Source of the DNA: Allobosea sp.
GTDB lineage: Bacteria; Pseudomonadota; Alphaproteobacteria; Rhizobiales; Kaistiaceae
Assembly (NCBI GenBank): GCA_017307955.1
Contig: JAFKFV010000010.1
Span: 124,001-188,000 of the forward strand
DNA: 64,000 bases
Reading direction: 5' to 3'
Under the pieces are notes generated by a model. The model was not told the DNA's origin. It made no database searches and was given only the letters and a program-made list of their open reading frames with translations. This document shows positions 1 through 10,158 of the stretch, piece after piece. The position numbers were made by a program, and so were the translations under genes. Position 1 is the stretch's first letter; every line of letters begins with the position of its first letter.

Positions 1-376
1 CTCGGCCGTGTTCGGCTTCGAGCCGCTGTTCATCGAGCGCGGCATGCGCGAGGACATCGTCGCGCTGACCGGCAAGGAAGGGCTTTCCTGCGACTTCACG
101 CAGATGCGCTCCGACGCCTATCCGCTGATCCTCGAACTGATCGCCTTTACGAGCGATGACGGCGCCCGGCCGGAGGCCGATGCCCTGCCCTGGCGGCCCG
201 GCAGCGGCCATGTCGCCTTCCACGTCGACGATTTCGACGGCGTCGTCGCAACCGCACTCACGCATGGCGCCGAGGCACTCGGCAAGGCGATCACCTTTCC
301 CGGCGGCCGCTCGATCTATTTGCGCGCTCCGGGCGACGCCTTCTTCGAGATCGAATATCTGGCGGAGACAGCGTGA
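1..376 (+). CDS. VOC (glyoxalase/bleomycin-resistance) family protein, 5' partial
   Basis: C-terminal 125 codons of a gene that begins before the window; the frame is open through base 2. The residues FGFEPLFIERG near the left end and the ending GHVAFHVDDFDGVV...GRSIYLRAPGDAFFEIEYL are typical of the second beta-alpha-beta-beta-beta module of VOC proteins: a histidine early in the module (HVAFHV) and a glutamate near the end (FFEIEYL), usual metal-ligand positions in this superfamily. The substrate cannot be told. It ends 349 bp before the next gene, so it probably belongs to an upstream unit. Family assignment is fairly safe; function is not. Confidence 0.75.
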   Translation, partial: SAVFGFEPLFIERGMREDIVALTGKEGLSCDFTQMRSDAYPLILELIAFTSDDGARPEADALPWRPGSGHVAFHVDDFDGVVATALTHGAEALGKAITFPGGRSIYLRAPGDAFFEIEYLAETA

Positions 377-725
377 TGGCTGGCGCGCAATGCCCTTCGG
401 CCAAAATGCACACGATGTCGATCGGCCGATCTCTAGTTAGGCAGAGCGTGCCTATTCTTTGCACATCGGCCGTTCCCAAGATCGCGACGAAGCCGTTGCG
501 CGGTGCAATATTGGCATTACTATCGCCGCATACGGTTCAGATCGACCGGAAAGACGGGTCGAACCGACAGTCGAGCGCTGGCAGCCGGCATCGCGATGCC
601 GAGGGACTTGTCATTGCCGACGAAGCGTTGAGCGCCCCTCCAGGCCACGGCCATCCGCTCCGCCTCCCCGGAGCCCGGCCGGCCATGCGGGCATTCCCGA
701 ACCACTCCCGAGACTGGAGTTAGCC
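377..725. other. 349-bp intergenic region, no gene recognised
   Basis: No frame here looks coding and no RNA gene or riboswitch consensus is recognisable (the TPP elements were looked for because of the THI5-like protein downstream). A weak promoter-like pair, TTGCGC at 496-501 and TACTAT at 518-523 with a 16-bp spacer, could drive the downstream + strand operon. A G-rich stretch just before 726 (GACTGGAGTTAGCC) supplies a GGAG-type ribosome-binding site for the binding-protein gene. Confidence 0.4.
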
Positions 726-1709
726 ATGACGTTCAAGCAGACCCGCCGCGCCTTCGGCAAGACCGCCCTCGCCGGCCTCGCCGCCGCCGCCTTCGCGCCG
801 ATCGGCCTCGCCCGCGCCGCCGGCAGCCCGCTCGCCTTCCAGTCGATCTGGATCAACGATCCGGAGTTCATCGGCTATTTCATCGCCATCGACAAAGGCT
901 GGTACACCGAGGAAGGCATCGACCTCACCTATCTTCCGGGCGGCCCGGACGTCATCCCCCAGGCGGCGCTGCTGACCGGCAAGGCCGATATCGCGCTGAC
1001 CTCGCTGATCGAGACGGCCTCGGCGGTGTCGGAGAAGGGCGCGACCTTCAAGATCATCGGCGCGCAGTTCCAGAAGAGCCCGGACAGCGTCATCAGCCTC
1101 GAGCAGTCGGGCATCAAGACGATCAAGGATCTCGTCGGCAAGACGGTCGCCTGCCCGCCGCTCAGCCTCGGCACCTTCAAGGTGCTGCTCGGCCTCAACG
1201 GCGTCACCGAGGACCAGCTGAAGATCGTCCCCTACGCCTTCGATCCGACGCCGCTCGCGACCGGCCAGGTCGACGCGGTGGTCGACTTCATGACGTCGCT
1301 GCCCTTCATCGTCGAGCAGACCTCGGGGAAGAAGGCGAGCTACATGCTGTTCTACGATTTCGGCCTGCCCTTCGGCCAGGACCTCGTCACGGTCAGCGAG
1401 GAGACGCTCAAGAACCGCCGCAAGGACATTGTCGGCTTCATGCGCGCCAGCCGGAAGGGCTGGAACGAGGAGATCGCCAACCCCGACAAATATGTGAAGG
1501 AGTATGAGAACACCTGGTTCAAGGGCAACGGCTACACGCCCGAGGCGGCGCTGTTCCACGGCAAGGTGCAGCTGCCGCTGATGGAGAACCCGAACGGCAT
1601 CTTCGCGATGGACGATGCCTGGATCGACAAGAATCTCGCGACCCTCGACAAGGTGGGCGTCAAGGCGGACAAGAGCCTGTTCGACACCTCTATCCTCGCC
1701 GAACTCTGA
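726..1709 (+). CDS. ABC transporter substrate-binding protein, SsuA/NMT1/THI5-like
   Basis: 327-residue periplasmic binding protein. The start is the ATG at 726, preceded by GGAG; the frame is open further upstream but without coding character. The N-terminus (TRRAFGKTALAGLAAAAFAPIGLARAA) has a twin-arginine-like RRAF followed by a hydrophobic stretch and an Ala-rich cleavage site, so Tat or Sec export is expected. The mature part starts with LAFQSIWINDPEFIGYFIAIDKGWYTEEGIDLTYLPGG, the hallmark of NMT1/THI5/SsuA proteins that bind pyrimidine precursors, sulfonates or other small organics. No permease or ATPase lies downstream; they may be upstream of the window. It is the first gene of a run with OYE, AKR, nucleoside hydrolase and ECF-S genes, so a heterocyclic or nucleoside-derived ligand is a reasonable inference. 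Confidence 0.85.
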   Translation: MTFKQTRRAFGKTALAGLAAAAFAPIGLARAAGSPLAFQSIWINDPEFIGYFIAIDKGWYTEEGIDLTYLPGGPDVIPQAALLTGKADIALTSLIETASAVSEKGATFKIIGAQFQKSPDSVISLEQSGIKTIKDLVGKTVACPPLSLGTFKVLLGLNGVTEDQLKIVPYAFDPTPLATGQVDAVVDFMTSLPFIVEQTSGKKASYMLFYDFGLPFGQDLVTVSEETLKNRRKDIVGFMRASRKGWNEEIANPDKYVKEYENTWFKGNGYTPEAALFHGKVQLPLMENPNGIFAMDDAWIDKNLATLDKVGVKADKSLFDTSILAEL

Positions 1710-1734
1710 CAAGGACGGCCGCCGCGCGCGGCCT

Positions 1735-2850
1735 ATGGGACGCATGGCAAAGCTCTTTACGCCCCTCTCCGTGAGGGGCGTGACCTTCAAGAACCGCATC
1801 GTCGTTTCCCCGATGTGCCAGTACGCCGCGGTCGACGGACACGCGACGGACTGGCATTTCGACCATCACGCCCGCTTTGCGCTCGGCGGCGTCGGCGGCG
1901 CGCTGGTGGAGGCGACGGGCATCCTGCCGGAAGGCCGCATCACGCCGGACTGCCTCGGCATCTGGGACGATGCGCATATCCCCGGGCTCTCGCGGATCGT
2001 CGCGACCTATCACCGCCAGGGCGCGGCGATCGGCATCCAGATCGGCCATGCCGGCCGCAAGGCCAGCTCGACGGCGCCCTGGGACGGCGGCTGGGCGCTG
2101 CCGGAGGACGATCCGCGCGCCTGGCAGACCGTGGCGCCATCGGCAATCGCCTATCACGAGGACTGGCCGGTTCCGCATGAACTGACCGAGGCCGAGATCG
2201 AAGGAATCGTCGAGGCCTTCGTCGCCGCAGCGCTCCGGGCGGTCGCGGCCGGGTTCGACTTCGTCGAGATCCATGGCGCGCATGGCTATCTGCTGCATGA
2301 ATTCGTCTCGCCGGTCTCGAACAAGCGGACGGACCGCTATGGCGGCAGCGCCGAGAACCGCATGCGCCTTTCGCTCGAGGTCGCTTCTCGCGTGCGGGCC
2401 GTAATCCCCGAGACCATGCCGCTCTTCTACCGCGCCTCATGCATCGACCGGATCCCCGGCGAAGGGCTGACGCTGGACGATACGGTCTCCCTCGCCGCGG
2501 CGCTGAAGGCGGTCGGCGTCGATGTCGTCGACTGCTCGGCCGGTGGCATCCTCGTCCGCACCAATCCCGGCCATATCAAGGAAGGTCCGGCCTTCCAGGT
2601 CGGCTTCGCGGAGCGCATCCGCACTGAAGCCGGCATCGCCACCATGGCCGTCGGCGCGATCACCGAGCCGGAACAGGCCGAGGAGATCATCGCCTCCGGC
2701 AAGGCCGATCTCGTGGCGCTGGCGCGCGAGATGCTGTCCGATTCCAACTTCGCGCATCGCGCCGCGCTGGCGCTCGGCATCGAGCGGCCGGATTTCGTGC
2801 TGCCCGAGCGCTACGCCTTCTATCTCCAGTTCCGGCGGCCGCAGGCATGA
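1735..2850 (+). CDS. NADH:flavin oxidoreductase, old yellow enzyme family (YqjM-like)
   Basis: 371-residue FMN-dependent TIM-barrel reductase that would reduce activated C=C bonds with NAD(P)H. Start ATG at 1735 (MGRMAKL); the ATG at 1744 is an equally good alternative. Visible motifs: KNRIVVSPMCQYAA (the YqjM-type cysteine near FMN), GHAGRKASS, the substrate-binding HGAHGYLLHEFVSP and the signature NKRTDRYGGSAENRMR. C-terminal AVGAITEPEQAEEII and LVALAREML form the phosphate-binding part. It lies 25 bp after the binding-protein gene and overlaps the next gene by 4 bp (ATGA), so the two are co-translated. In this operon it could saturate an imported unsaturated ring compound; that is inference. 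Confidence 0.9.
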   Translation: MGRMAKLFTPLSVRGVTFKNRIVVSPMCQYAAVDGHATDWHFDHHARFALGGVGGALVEATGILPEGRITPDCLGIWDDAHIPGLSRIVATYHRQGAAIGIQIGHAGRKASSTAPWDGGWALPEDDPRAWQTVAPSAIAYHEDWPVPHELTEAEIEGIVEAFVAAALRAVAAGFDFVEIHGAHGYLLHEFVSPVSNKRTDRYGGSAENRMRLSLEVASRVRAVIPETMPLFYRASCIDRIPGEGLTLDDTVSLAAALKAVGVDVVDCSAGGILVRTNPGHIKEGPAFQVGFAERIRTEAGIATMAVGAITEPEQAEEIIASGKADLVALAREMLSDSNFAHRAALALGIERPDFVLPERYAFYLQFRRPQA

Positions 2851-3905
2851 CCACGCTCGACCGCGTGCCGCTCGGACGGCGCTCAGGGCTGACCGTGTCG
2901 CGGGTCGGCTTCGGCTCGGCGCCGCTCGGCGATTTCTTCGAGACGCTGGACGAGCGCGAGGCGATCGGAACCGTCGAGGCGGCCTTCGCGGCGGGGATCA
3001 CGCTGGTCGACACCTCACCGCATTACGGCAACGGCCTCGCCGAGCACCGCATCGGCACGGCGCTGCGCTCGGTGCCGCGCGACAGCGTGGTGATCTCGAC
3101 AAAGATCGGCCGCGTGATGACCGCCGCCTCGCCGGGCGGCAGCCCGCCGCCACCGCCGGCGCGCGGCTTCGTCGGCTCTCTGCCGCACCGGCCGCGCTTC
3201 GACTATTCCTATGACGGCGTGATGCGCTCCTTCGAGCAGTCGCTGCTGCGCCTCGGCACCGACCGCATCGACATTCTCCTGATCCACGACATCGACGCCT
3301 GGTCGCAGGGCGAGGACATGGTGGAGGCGCGCTATCGCGAGGCGATCGGCAGCGGCTACCGGGCGCTCGACGAGCTCCGCTCATCCGGCATGGTGAAGGC
3401 GATCGGCCTCGGCCTCGACGACCACGACTGGTGCGAGCGCTTCCTGCGCGAGGCCGAGTTCGACGCCGTGCTGCTCGCCGGCCGCTATTCGCTGCTGGAG
3501 CAGCCCGCCCTGCCGACGCTGCTGCCGCTCGCGCTCGAACAGGGCGTCGGCATCATGCTCGGCGGCATCTTCAATTCCGGCATCCTCGCGACCGGCGCCA
3601 TCCCCGGCGCCCGCTACAACTACGAGGCTGCGCCGCCGGAGATCATGGAGCGCGTGGCGAGGATCGAGGCGGTGTGCCGCGCGCATTCCGTGCCGCTGCC
3701 GCGCGCCGCCGTGCAGTTCGTGCTCGGCCATCCGGCCGTGTCCTCGCTGGTGCTCGGCGCGGTGAAGCCGTCCGAGATCGCCCGCAATCTCGCGGCGCTC
3801 GACGAGGCCGTTCCGGACGGCCTCTGGAGCGATCTGAAGACCGAGGGATTGCTCGATCCCGACGCGCCGACCCCCAACAAGAAGCCCCAAAGGGAGAACG
3901 CCTGA
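2847..3905 (+). CDS. Aldo/keto reductase (aldose/pyridoxal dehydrogenase-like)
   Basis: 352-residue NAD(P)-dependent oxidoreductase. DTSPHYGNGLAEHRIG carries the catalytic Asp and Tyr, STKIGR the Lys and LLIHDID the His of the AKR tetrad; RYSLLEQ and LGAVKPSEI shape the cofactor site. The overall pattern resembles D-threo-aldose 1-dehydrogenase, L-fucose dehydrogenase and pyridoxal 4-dehydrogenase. Its start overlaps the stop of the OYE gene (ATGA) and it ends 1 bp before the nucleoside hydrolase, so all are one operon. A paralogue of the same subfamily is at 19283-20320. Substrate unassigned; a free pentose released by the neighbouring nucleoside hydrolase is one plausible substrate. Confidence 0.88.
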   Translation: MTTLDRVPLGRRSGLTVSRVGFGSAPLGDFFETLDEREAIGTVEAAFAAGITLVDTSPHYGNGLAEHRIGTALRSVPRDSVVISTKIGRVMTAASPGGSPPPPPARGFVGSLPHRPRFDYSYDGVMRSFEQSLLRLGTDRIDILLIHDIDAWSQGEDMVEARYREAIGSGYRALDELRSSGMVKAIGLGLDDHDWCERFLREAEFDAVLLAGRYSLLEQPALPTLLPLALEQGVGIMLGGIFNSGILATGAIPGARYNYEAAPPEIMERVARIEAVCRAHSVPLPRAAVQFVLGHPAVSSLVLGAVKPSEIARNLAALDEAVPDGLWSDLKTEGLLDPDAPTPNKKPQRENA

Positions 3906-3906
3906 G

Positions 3907-4869
3907 ATGCCGCTCAACCAGCCCGCCAAGACGCTGTGGATCGACACCGACACCGGCTCCGACGATGCCGTCGCGCTGGTGATCGCCTTCCAGAACCCTG
4001 ACGTCGAGATCGCCGGCATCTCGGTCGTCGCGGGCAATATCTCGCTGGAAAAGGCACTGCAGAACGCGCTCTACACGCGCGAGATCTGCGGCGCCGAGCA
4101 TGTGCCGGTCTATGCCGGGCTCGCCGTGCCGCTGATCCGCGGCCCGTTCCACGCCGAAAACGTGCATGGCGAGGATGGCATGGGCGATATCGGCCTGCCG
4201 CTCTCCGGCCGCGTTCCCGACGAAGGCCATGGCATCGACCGCATGATCGAGACGATCCTGGCGCGGCCGGGCGAGATCACGCTCGTGACGCTCGGGCCGC
4301 TCACCAACATCGCCGTCGCGCTCGCCCGCGAGCCGAAGCTCGCCAAGGCAGTGAAACATTGCGTCATCATGGGCGGAATTGGCGACGGACCCGGCAATGT
4401 TACGCCGGCTGCGGAATTCAATATCTATGCCGACCCCGACGCCGCCCGTATGGTGTTCCAGTCGGGCATGCCGATCGTGATGTGCGGCTGGGAGATCTCC
4501 TGCCGTCATGCGGTCGTCGAGCCGGCCGATACCGATGAGCTGAAGCGCGTCGGTGGCGCTCTCGGGGCTTTCTGCGTCGATATCCAGCGTTTCCTCGTCG
4601 AGTTCGCGACCAAGATCTCGGGGCTCCCCGGCATCGACCTGCCGGACCCGATCACCATGGCGATCGCGATCGATCCCTCGATCGTGACGAAGTCGAGCGA
4701 GGCCTATGTGGAGGTGGTGAACGCCGATGGACCTGCGCTCGGCCAGACGATCGTCGACCGCAAGCTGCATGCCGGCAAACCAATCAACGCGACGGTCGTG
4801 GACAGCGCCTCGCGCGAGGGTTTCATGAAGATGCTGACCGACGCGGTGACGCGTCCCGTCGGCGGCTGA
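3907..4869 (+). CDS. Nucleoside hydrolase (IunH/purine-pyrimidine ribohydrolase family)
   Basis: 320 residues, normal length for the family, which hydrolyses the N-glycosidic bond of nucleosides to base and ribose. The calcium/ribose-binding motif LWIDTDTGSDDAVAL is at residues 10-24; HGEDGMGDIGLP, GPLTNIAVAL, VIMGG and EFNIYADPDAARMVF follow in family order. No signal peptide, so cytoplasmic. It is the fourth gene of the operon starting at 726, with a 1-bp gap from the AKR, and is followed after 117 bp by an ECF-type S-component that may supply its substrate. Base specificity cannot be read from the sequence. Confidence 0.92.
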   Translation: MPLNQPAKTLWIDTDTGSDDAVALVIAFQNPDVEIAGISVVAGNISLEKALQNALYTREICGAEHVPVYAGLAVPLIRGPFHAENVHGEDGMGDIGLPLSGRVPDEGHGIDRMIETILARPGEITLVTLGPLTNIAVALAREPKLAKAVKHCVIMGGIGDGPGNVTPAAEFNIYADPDAARMVFQSGMPIVMCGWEISCRHAVVEPADTDELKRVGGALGAFCVDIQRFLVEFATKISGLPGIDLPDPITMAIAIDPSIVTKSSEAYVEVVNADGPALGQTIVDRKLHAGKPINATVVDSASREGFMKMLTDAVTRPVGG

Positions 4870-4986
4870 ACGAGAAGGCAGGCCGGAACCGGCCACCTGC
4901 CCGCGGCACGTTTCGCCACGGGCCAACAAGAATGCCGGCGAAGGCGCCGGCTGGGTGTGGGTCCATCTTCCACGGGGAACTATAGA

Positions 4987-5559
4987 ATGAAGTTCGACAA
5001 CAGAACGCTCGTGCTGATGGCGGCGGCCATCGTCATCAATATCGTGGTCGGCCAGATCGTGGCCTGGCTGAAACTGCCGATCTTTCTCGATTCGATCGGC
5101 ACGGTCCTTGTGGCCATCCTGGCCGGACCGATCGCCGGCGCCATCACCGGCCTCCTGGCCAACCTGATCTGGGGCCTCATCCTCGATCCGGTGGCGGCGG
5201 CCTTCTTCCCGGTCGCGGTCGTCATCGGCCTCACCGCCGGCATCCTCGCCCGCTACGGCTGGTTCTCCTCGCAGGCGAAGACGATCGTCGCCGGCATCAT
5301 CGTCACGATCACCTCGACGATCGTCTCGATCCCGATCATCGTCTACATGTTCGGCGGCGTGACCGGCTCGGGCACGGACTTCGCGACGGCCTATATGCTT
5401 GCGATGGGCAACCAGCTGATCGCCTCGGTGGCGGTGTCGAACCTCATCCAGAACCTCGCCGACAAGATCATCACCTGCGTCGTCGCCTGGCTGATCGCCA
5501 TCCGCCTGCCGCGCAACTTCACGACCGGCCTGCCCTTCTTCGCCTATACGAAGGCCTGA
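4987..5559 (+). CDS. ECF transporter S component family membrane protein
   Basis: 190-residue hydrophobic protein with about five or six membrane segments. LKLPIFLDSIGTVLVAILAG and the glycine-rich GAITGLLANLIWGL following it are typical of ECF vitamin-transporter S-components, which capture a small ligand in the membrane and need an A/A'/T energising module. The ATG at 4987 is chosen because a GGGGA ribosome-binding site lies 8 bp upstream. No ATPase or T-component is in the window, so a shared module elsewhere, or a distant upstream one, must energise it. It is the last gene before a strong terminator. Adjacency to a nucleoside hydrolase suggests a nucleoside, base or vitamin ligand (inference). 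Confidence 0.75.
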   Translation: MKFDNRTLVLMAAAIVINIVVGQIVAWLKLPIFLDSIGTVLVAILAGPIAGAITGLLANLIWGLILDPVAAAFFPVAVVIGLTAGILARYGWFSSQAKTIVAGIIVTITSTIVSIPIIVYMFGGVTGSGTDFATAYMLAMGNQLIASVAVSNLIQNLADKIITCVVAWLIAIRLPRNFTTGLPFFAYTKA

Positions 5560-5584
5560 GCAGTCCGATCCTCTCGTGATGATC

Positions 5585-5621
5585 GATGGCGGCGGGAGCG
5601 ATCCCGCCGCCATCTTCCTTT
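5585..5621 (+). terminator. Rho-independent terminator after the ECF-S gene
   Basis: A perfect 13-bp stem (5585-5597 with 5602-5614) closed by the tetraloop GCGA, followed by TTCCTTT. It ends the + strand operon 726-5559 just before the convergent RND gene. A second inverted CCGGCCGG pair at about 5623-5648 may serve the minus-strand RND operon but lacks a T-run. Confidence 0.9.
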
Positions 5622-5657
5622 CCGGCCGGTGGTAGGGCGCCGGCCGGCAAAGCCATG

Positions 5658-8600
5658 TCAATGAGCCGGTGTCGGCTCGGCGGGCGCCGGCGCGGCCTTG
5701 TCCTTCGGCTTCCGGCGGTCGGCGAGGCGGCGGACGACCACGTAGAACATCGGCACCATGAAGATGCCAATCGTCGTCGCGGCGATCATGCCGCCCATCA
5801 CGCCGATGCCGACGGCGTTCTGCGCGCCGGAGCCGGCGCCGGTCGCGACGGCGAGCGGCAGCACGCCGAGGATGAAGGCGAGCGATGTCATCAGGATCGG
5901 CCGGAGGCGCTGGCGCGCCGCCATCAGCGTCGCCTCGACCAGTTCCTTGCCGGCGGCCTGCTGGTCGCGGGCAAACTCGACGATCAGGATGGCGTTCTTG
6001 GCCGAGAGGCCGATCGTCGTCAGCAGGCCGACCTTGAAATAGACGTCGTTGGACTGGCCGAAGAGTTTCGCCGCCACCAGCGCGCCGAGGACGCCGATCG
6101 GCACCGCCAGCATGACCGAGAACGGAATCGACCAGCTCTCGTAGAGCGCCGCGAGGCAGAGGAAGACGACGAGGATCGAGATCGCATAGAGCGACAGCGC
6201 CTGGTTGCCCGAAAGCTGCTCCTGATAGGAAAGCCCGGTCCAGGCCGCCGTGAAGCCGGAGGGAAGCTGCGAGACAAGCTTCAGCATCTCGTCCATCGCG
6301 GTGCCGGAGGAGACGCCCGCGGCCGCCGAGCCTTGGATGCTCACCGCGGAGATGCCGTTGTAGCGGTCGAGCTTCGGCGACGAGCGGCCCCATGACGAGG
6401 CGGTGAAGCTCGAGAACGGCACCATCTCGCCGCTGGCATTCCGGACATACCAGGAATTGACGCTGCCGGGGCTGTCGCGGAAGGCGGCGTCGCCCTCGAC
6501 ATAGACGGGCTTCACCTTGCCGCGATCGATGAAGTCGTTGACATAGCTGCCGGCGAAGGCGGTCGAGAGGGTGTTGTTGATGTCGGCGAGGTCGATGCCG
6601 AGCGCCCGCGCCTTCGCCTGGTCGATGTCGATGTTGAACTCCGCCTGATCTTCCTGCCCGCCCTGGCGCACGCCCATGAGCTGGCTGTCCTTACCGGCGG
6701 CGAGGAGCAACTGGTCGCGCGCGGCCTTGAGCGCGTCCTGGCCCGCGCCGGCGGTGTCCTGCAGATACATCTCGAAGCCGTTGGACTGGCCGAGGCCGGG
6801 CAGCACCGGCGGCGCCAGCGCGATGACCTGGCCGTCTCGGATCTTCGAGAAGGCGCCCATCGCCCGCCCGGCGATGGCGGACGATGTCTGGCCCTTGCCG
6901 GTGCGCTCGGAGAAGTCCTTCAGCTTCACGAAAGCCATGGCGGCGTTCTGGCCGCTGCCGTTGAAGCCGAAGCCGACGGCGGCGAAGACCTCCTCGACAT
7001 TGGCCTTTTCCTCGGTGAGGAAATAATTCTCGACCTGCTTCACCACCTCGATCGTCCGCGCCTGCGTGGCCCCCGGCGGCAGCGTGATCATGGTCATGAG
7101 CACGCCCTGGTCCTCCTCGGGCAGGAAGGAGCTCGGCAGACGGGCGAAAAGCAGATAGACGCCGACGACCATGATGGCGAAGAGCGCGAGGAAGCGGAGC
7201 GGCCGGCGGATCACACCGCCGACGCCGCGGGAGTAGCCGTTGGTGGCGCGGTCGAAGCCGCGGTTGAAGAGGCCGAACAGGCCCTTCTTCTCGCCATGGC
7301 CGTTCGGCTTCAGCATGGTGGCGCAGAGCGCCGGCGTCAGCACGATGGCGACGAGAACCGACAGCACCATGGCCGAGACGATCGTTACCGAGAACTGGCG
7401 GTAGATGACGCCGACCGAGCCGGAGAAGAACGCCATCGGCAGGAAGACGGCAGAGAGCACCATGGCGATGCCGATCAGCGCGCCTGTGATCTCCCCCATC
7501 GACTTCTTCGTCGCTTCGCGCGGCGAGAGACCCTCCTCCGCCATCACGCGCTCGACATTCTCGACCACGACGATCGCATCATCGACGAGAAGGCCGATGG
7601 CGAGCACCATCGCGAACATGGTCAGCGTGTTGATCGAGTAGCCGAAAAAGGCGAGCACGCCGAAGGTGCCGAGCAGGACCACCGGCACCGCGATGGTCGG
7701 GATCAGCGTGGCGCGGATGTTCTGCAGGAAGAGCAGCATCACGAGGAAGACGAGCACGACCGCCTCGACCAGCGTCTCGAACACCTTCTCGATCGAGAGT
7801 TCGACGAAGGGCGTCGTGTCATAGGGATAGACGACCTCGACGCCGGTCGGCAGGCCGCCCGACAGAGACTCCATCGCCGCGCGCACGCCCTCGGCGGTCG
7901 AGATGGCATTGGCGCCGGTCGCGAGATTGATGCCGAATCCCGCCGCCGGAAGTCCGTCGAACCGCGAGACCGTGTTGTAGCTTTCCGAGCCGATCTCGAC
8001 CCGCGCGACGTCTGACAGGCGGACGATCGAGCCGTCGGTCGCCGTCTTCAAGATGATGTTGCGGAACTGGTCGGGCGTCTGGAGCTGGCTCTGCGCCGTC
8101 ACGGTCACGGCGAGCTGCTGGCCGGTATTGCTCGGCAGCCCGCCGAGCTGGCCGGCGGAGACCTGGCGGTTCTGCACCGAGATGGCCGAGGAGACGTCGC
8201 TCGGCATCAGCTGGTATTTCGCGAGCTTGTCGGGATCGAGCCAGATGCGCATCGCATAGCCCGAGCCGAACACGTTGACGTCGCCGACGCCCTCGACGCG
8301 CTTCAGCGCATCCTGGAAGGTGGAGCGGAAATAGTCGCCGAGATCGGCCGAGGAGATGCTGCCATCGCGCGAGACGAGCGCGCCGACCATCAGGATCGAG
8401 GTCGTCGACTTGGTGACGGTGACGCCCTGGCTGATGACCGCGTCGGGAAGCTGCGATTCGACAAGCTGCAGCTTGTTCTGCACCTGCACCTGGGCGATGT
8501 CGGCATCGACGCCGCTGGCAAAGGTCAGCTGGATAGAGGCTTGGCCGGTCGAGGTGCTCGAGGCCGACATGTAGTCGAGATTCTCGAGGCCGGTCATGCC

Positions 8601-8816
8601 CTGCTCGATGATCTTGGTCACCGAGTTCTCGACCGTCTCGGCGCTGGCGCCGGGATAGGTCGCCGAGATGCGCACCGTCGTCGGCGCGATTTCCGGATAT
8701 TGCGCGATCGGCAGCGTGGTGATGCCGAGGAGGCCGCCGAGCATGACGGCGATGGCGAGCACCCAGGCGAAGATCGGCCGCTCGATGAAGAAATCGGCGA
8801 GGGATGCGCGCTTCAC
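5658..8816 (-). CDS. Multidrug efflux RND permease (AcrB/MexB, HAE1 family)
   Basis: 1052-residue inner-membrane proton/drug antiporter with full length for HAE1 pumps. N-terminus [20 protein letters not shown] and the TM4 relay motif [18 protein letters not shown] (two adjacent aspartates) are diagnostic; periplasmic porter-domain blocks such as [17 protein letters not shown] and [18 protein letters not shown] are also typical. The Ala/Pro/Lys-rich tail ([15 protein letters not shown]) is probably disordered. Its start overlaps the end of the adaptor gene by 4 bp. No outer-membrane factor (TolC/OprM) gene or TetR/MarR repressor is adjacent, so the outer channel must be encoded elsewhere. Confidence 0.95.
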   Translation of the reverse strand: MKRASLADFFIERPIFAWVLAIAVMLGGLLGITTLPIAQYPEIAPTTVRISATYPGASAETVENSVTKIIEQGMTGLENLDYMSASSTSTGQASIQLTFASGVDADIAQVQVQNKLQLVESQLPDAVISQGVTVTKSTTSILMVGALVSRDGSISSADLGDYFRSTFQDALKRVEGVGDVNVFGSGYAMRIWLDPDKLAKYQLMPSDVSSAISVQNRQVSAGQLGGLPSNTGQQLAVTVTAQSQLQTPDQFRNIILKTATDGSIVRLSDVARVEIGSESYNTVSRFDGLPAAGFGINLATGANAISTAEGVRAAMESLSGGLPTGVEVVYPYDTTPFVELSIEKVFETLVEAVVLVFLVMLLFLQNIRATLIPTIAVPVVLLGTFGVLAFFGYSINTLTMFAMVLAIGLLVDDAIVVVENVERVMAEEGLSPREATKKSMGEITGALIGIAMVLSAVFLPMAFFSGSVGVIYRQFSVTIVSAMVLSVLVAIVLTPALCATMLKPNGHGEKKGLFGLFNRGFDRATNGYSRGVGGVIRRPLRFLALFAIMVVGVYLLFARLPSSFLPEEDQGVLMTMITLPPGATQARTIEVVKQVENYFLTEEKANVEEVFAAVGFGFNGSGQNAAMAFVKLKDFSERTGKGQTSSAIAGRAMGAFSKIRDGQVIALAPPVLPGLGQSNGFEMYLQDTAGAGQDALKAARDQLLLAAGKDSQLMGVRQGGQEDQAEFNIDIDQAKARALGIDLADINNTLSTAFAGSYVNDFIDRGKVKPVYVEGDAAFRDSPGSVNSWYVRNASGEMVPFSSFTASSWGRSSPKLDRYNGISAVSIQGSAAAGVSSGTAMDEMLKLVSQLPSGFTAAWTGLSYQEQLSGNQALSLYAISILVVFLCLAALYESWSIPFSVMLAVPIGVLGALVAAKLFGQSNDVYFKVGLLTTIGLSAKNAILIVEFARDQQAAGKELVEATLMAARQRLRPILMTSLAFILGVLPLAVATGAGSGAQNAVGIGVMGGMIAATTIGIFMVPMFYVVVRRLADRRKPKDKAAPAPAEPTPAH

Positions 8817-10033
8817 TTCGTGGCCTCCGGAGCGGCGGGCTGGGCAGCGGCGGTCGCATCGGCCTCGGCCGTGCGCGCGATGCCGGCCGCGTCGATGGTG
8901 ACGGCGACCGGGTTGACGGCCTCACCGTCGCGGATCCGCTGCAGCCCGTCGACGACGAGCCGGTCGCCGTCCTTGATCCCGGCCAGCACCAGCCAATTCG
9001 TCCCGACCGCCTGAATGGTGTCGAGGATGCGGGTCTCGATCTTGTTGTCGGCGGTCAGGAACTTCGCCGTCGCCGCGCCCTTCGCGTTCCGGTCGACCGC
9101 GCGCTGCGGCACCAGGAAGCCGTCCTTGGCGGTGCCGACCGTGATCACGGCGCGGGCATACATGCCGGGCAGCAGGTGGCTGTCAGGATTCTTGAAGACC
9201 GAGCGGATGGTGAAGGTGTCGGTCGTCTGGCTGACCGCGGCGTCCATCGTTTCCAGCGTGCCGGTCTCGGGATAGGTCGAGCCGTCTTCCAGGATCAGCT
9301 TGATGGAGGGCGGGCCGTCGACCTGCAGGAGGCCGCTCTGGCGCATGGACCTGAAGCGCAGCAGGTTGGCGGTGGAATCTGAGAGGTCGACATAGATCGG
9401 GTCGATCTGGCGGATGGTGGCCAGCGCCGTCGTCTGGTTGGCGGTGACCAGCGCGCCTTCGGTGACCGCCGAGGTGCCGATCCGGCCGGCGATCGGGGCC
9501 GTGACTTTCGTGAAATCGAGATTGATGCGCGCCGCCTCGACCGAGGCTTCCGCCGCCGCGACATCGGCCTTCGCCTGGGCCAGAGCGGCCTTCGCGTCGT
9601 CGAGATTCTGCGCGGTCACCGAATTGGCGCCGACCAGCTGGTTGTAGCGGTCGACCTTGGCCTGTGCGCTCGGCAGGGCGCCGTTCGCCTTTTCGAGCGC
9701 CGCCTCGGCCGCGTCATAGGCGGCCTGATAGCTGCGCGGGTCGATCTCGTAGAGAAGGTCGCCCGCCTTGACCTCGGCGCCCTCGGTGAAGACGCGCCGC
9801 CTGACGATGCCGTCGACGCGCGGGCGGATATCGGCGACCGCGAAGGCGGCGGTGCGACCGGCGACTTCGACCGTCAGCGGCACAGGCTCAGGCTTCAGCG
9901 TCACGAAGCCGACCTGTGGCGGCGCTCCGCCGCCCGGGCCACCGGGGCCGCTCGCCGCCTTCTCTTCGGAACAGGCCGCGAGCGCCGCGGCGAGCATGAG
10001 GACCAGCGCGAGGCCCCGATGGCGCAAAATCAT
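8813..10033 (-). CDS. RND efflux periplasmic adaptor subunit (AcrA/MexA family)
   Basis: 406-residue membrane-fusion protein. Residues 1-21 are a lipoprotein signal ending LAAC (lipid-modified Cys21). Lipoyl half-motifs [21 protein letters not shown] and [13 protein letters not shown] flank a long Ala-rich coiled hairpin (about residues 95-165); beta-barrel and membrane-proximal domains follow. GGAGAG 5-10 bp upstream supports the start at 10033. Translationally coupled to the permease through an ATGA overlap. Upstream are a short inverted repeat and a longer palindrome (separate entries) that could be regulatory. Confidence 0.94.
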   Translation of the reverse strand: MILRHRGLALVLMLAAALAACSEEKAASGPGGPGGGAPPQVGFVTLKPEPVPLTVEVAGRTAAFAVADIRPRVDGIVRRRVFTEGAEVKAGDLLYEIDPRSYQAAYDAAEAALEKANGALPSAQAKVDRYNQLVGANSVTAQNLDDAKAALAQAKADVAAAEASVEAARINLDFTKVTAPIAGRIGTSAVTEGALVTANQTTALATIRQIDPIYVDLSDSTANLLRFRSMRQSGLLQVDGPPSIKLILEDGSTYPETGTLETMDAAVSQTTDTFTIRSVFKNPDSHLLPGMYARAVITVGTAKDGFLVPQRAVDRNAKGAATAKFLTADNKIETRILDTIQAVGTNWLVLAGIKDGDRLVVDGLQRIRDGEAVNPVAVTIDAAGIARTAEADATAAAQPAAPEATK

Positions 10034-10158
10034 TCGATCTCTCCAGCCGGCGACCCGTTCGCTCTGGCGCCCTTCCGTGAAGCAGCGCGGCGACGGTCAC
10101 CCATCGGAAGGGATCTAGGGCGGAAATGTCAGCAGGCTTGGTCTCGCTCGATCGAATT

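Noticed and set aside
377..725. Possible TPP riboswitch before the THI5-like binding protein
   Set aside because: The conserved CTGAGA and GGATAATGCCAGCG-like blocks were not found in the region.
4870..4986. Possible riboswitch upstream of the ECF S-component
   Set aside because: Only a short GCCGGC hairpin is present; no cobalamin, THF, preQ1 or TPP consensus recognised.
3643..6393. Long open frame on the minus strand across the nucleoside hydrolase and ECF genes
   Set aside because: Arg/Asp/His-rich low-complexity translation typical of GC-rich antisense frames; both opposite-strand genes have clear family motifs.
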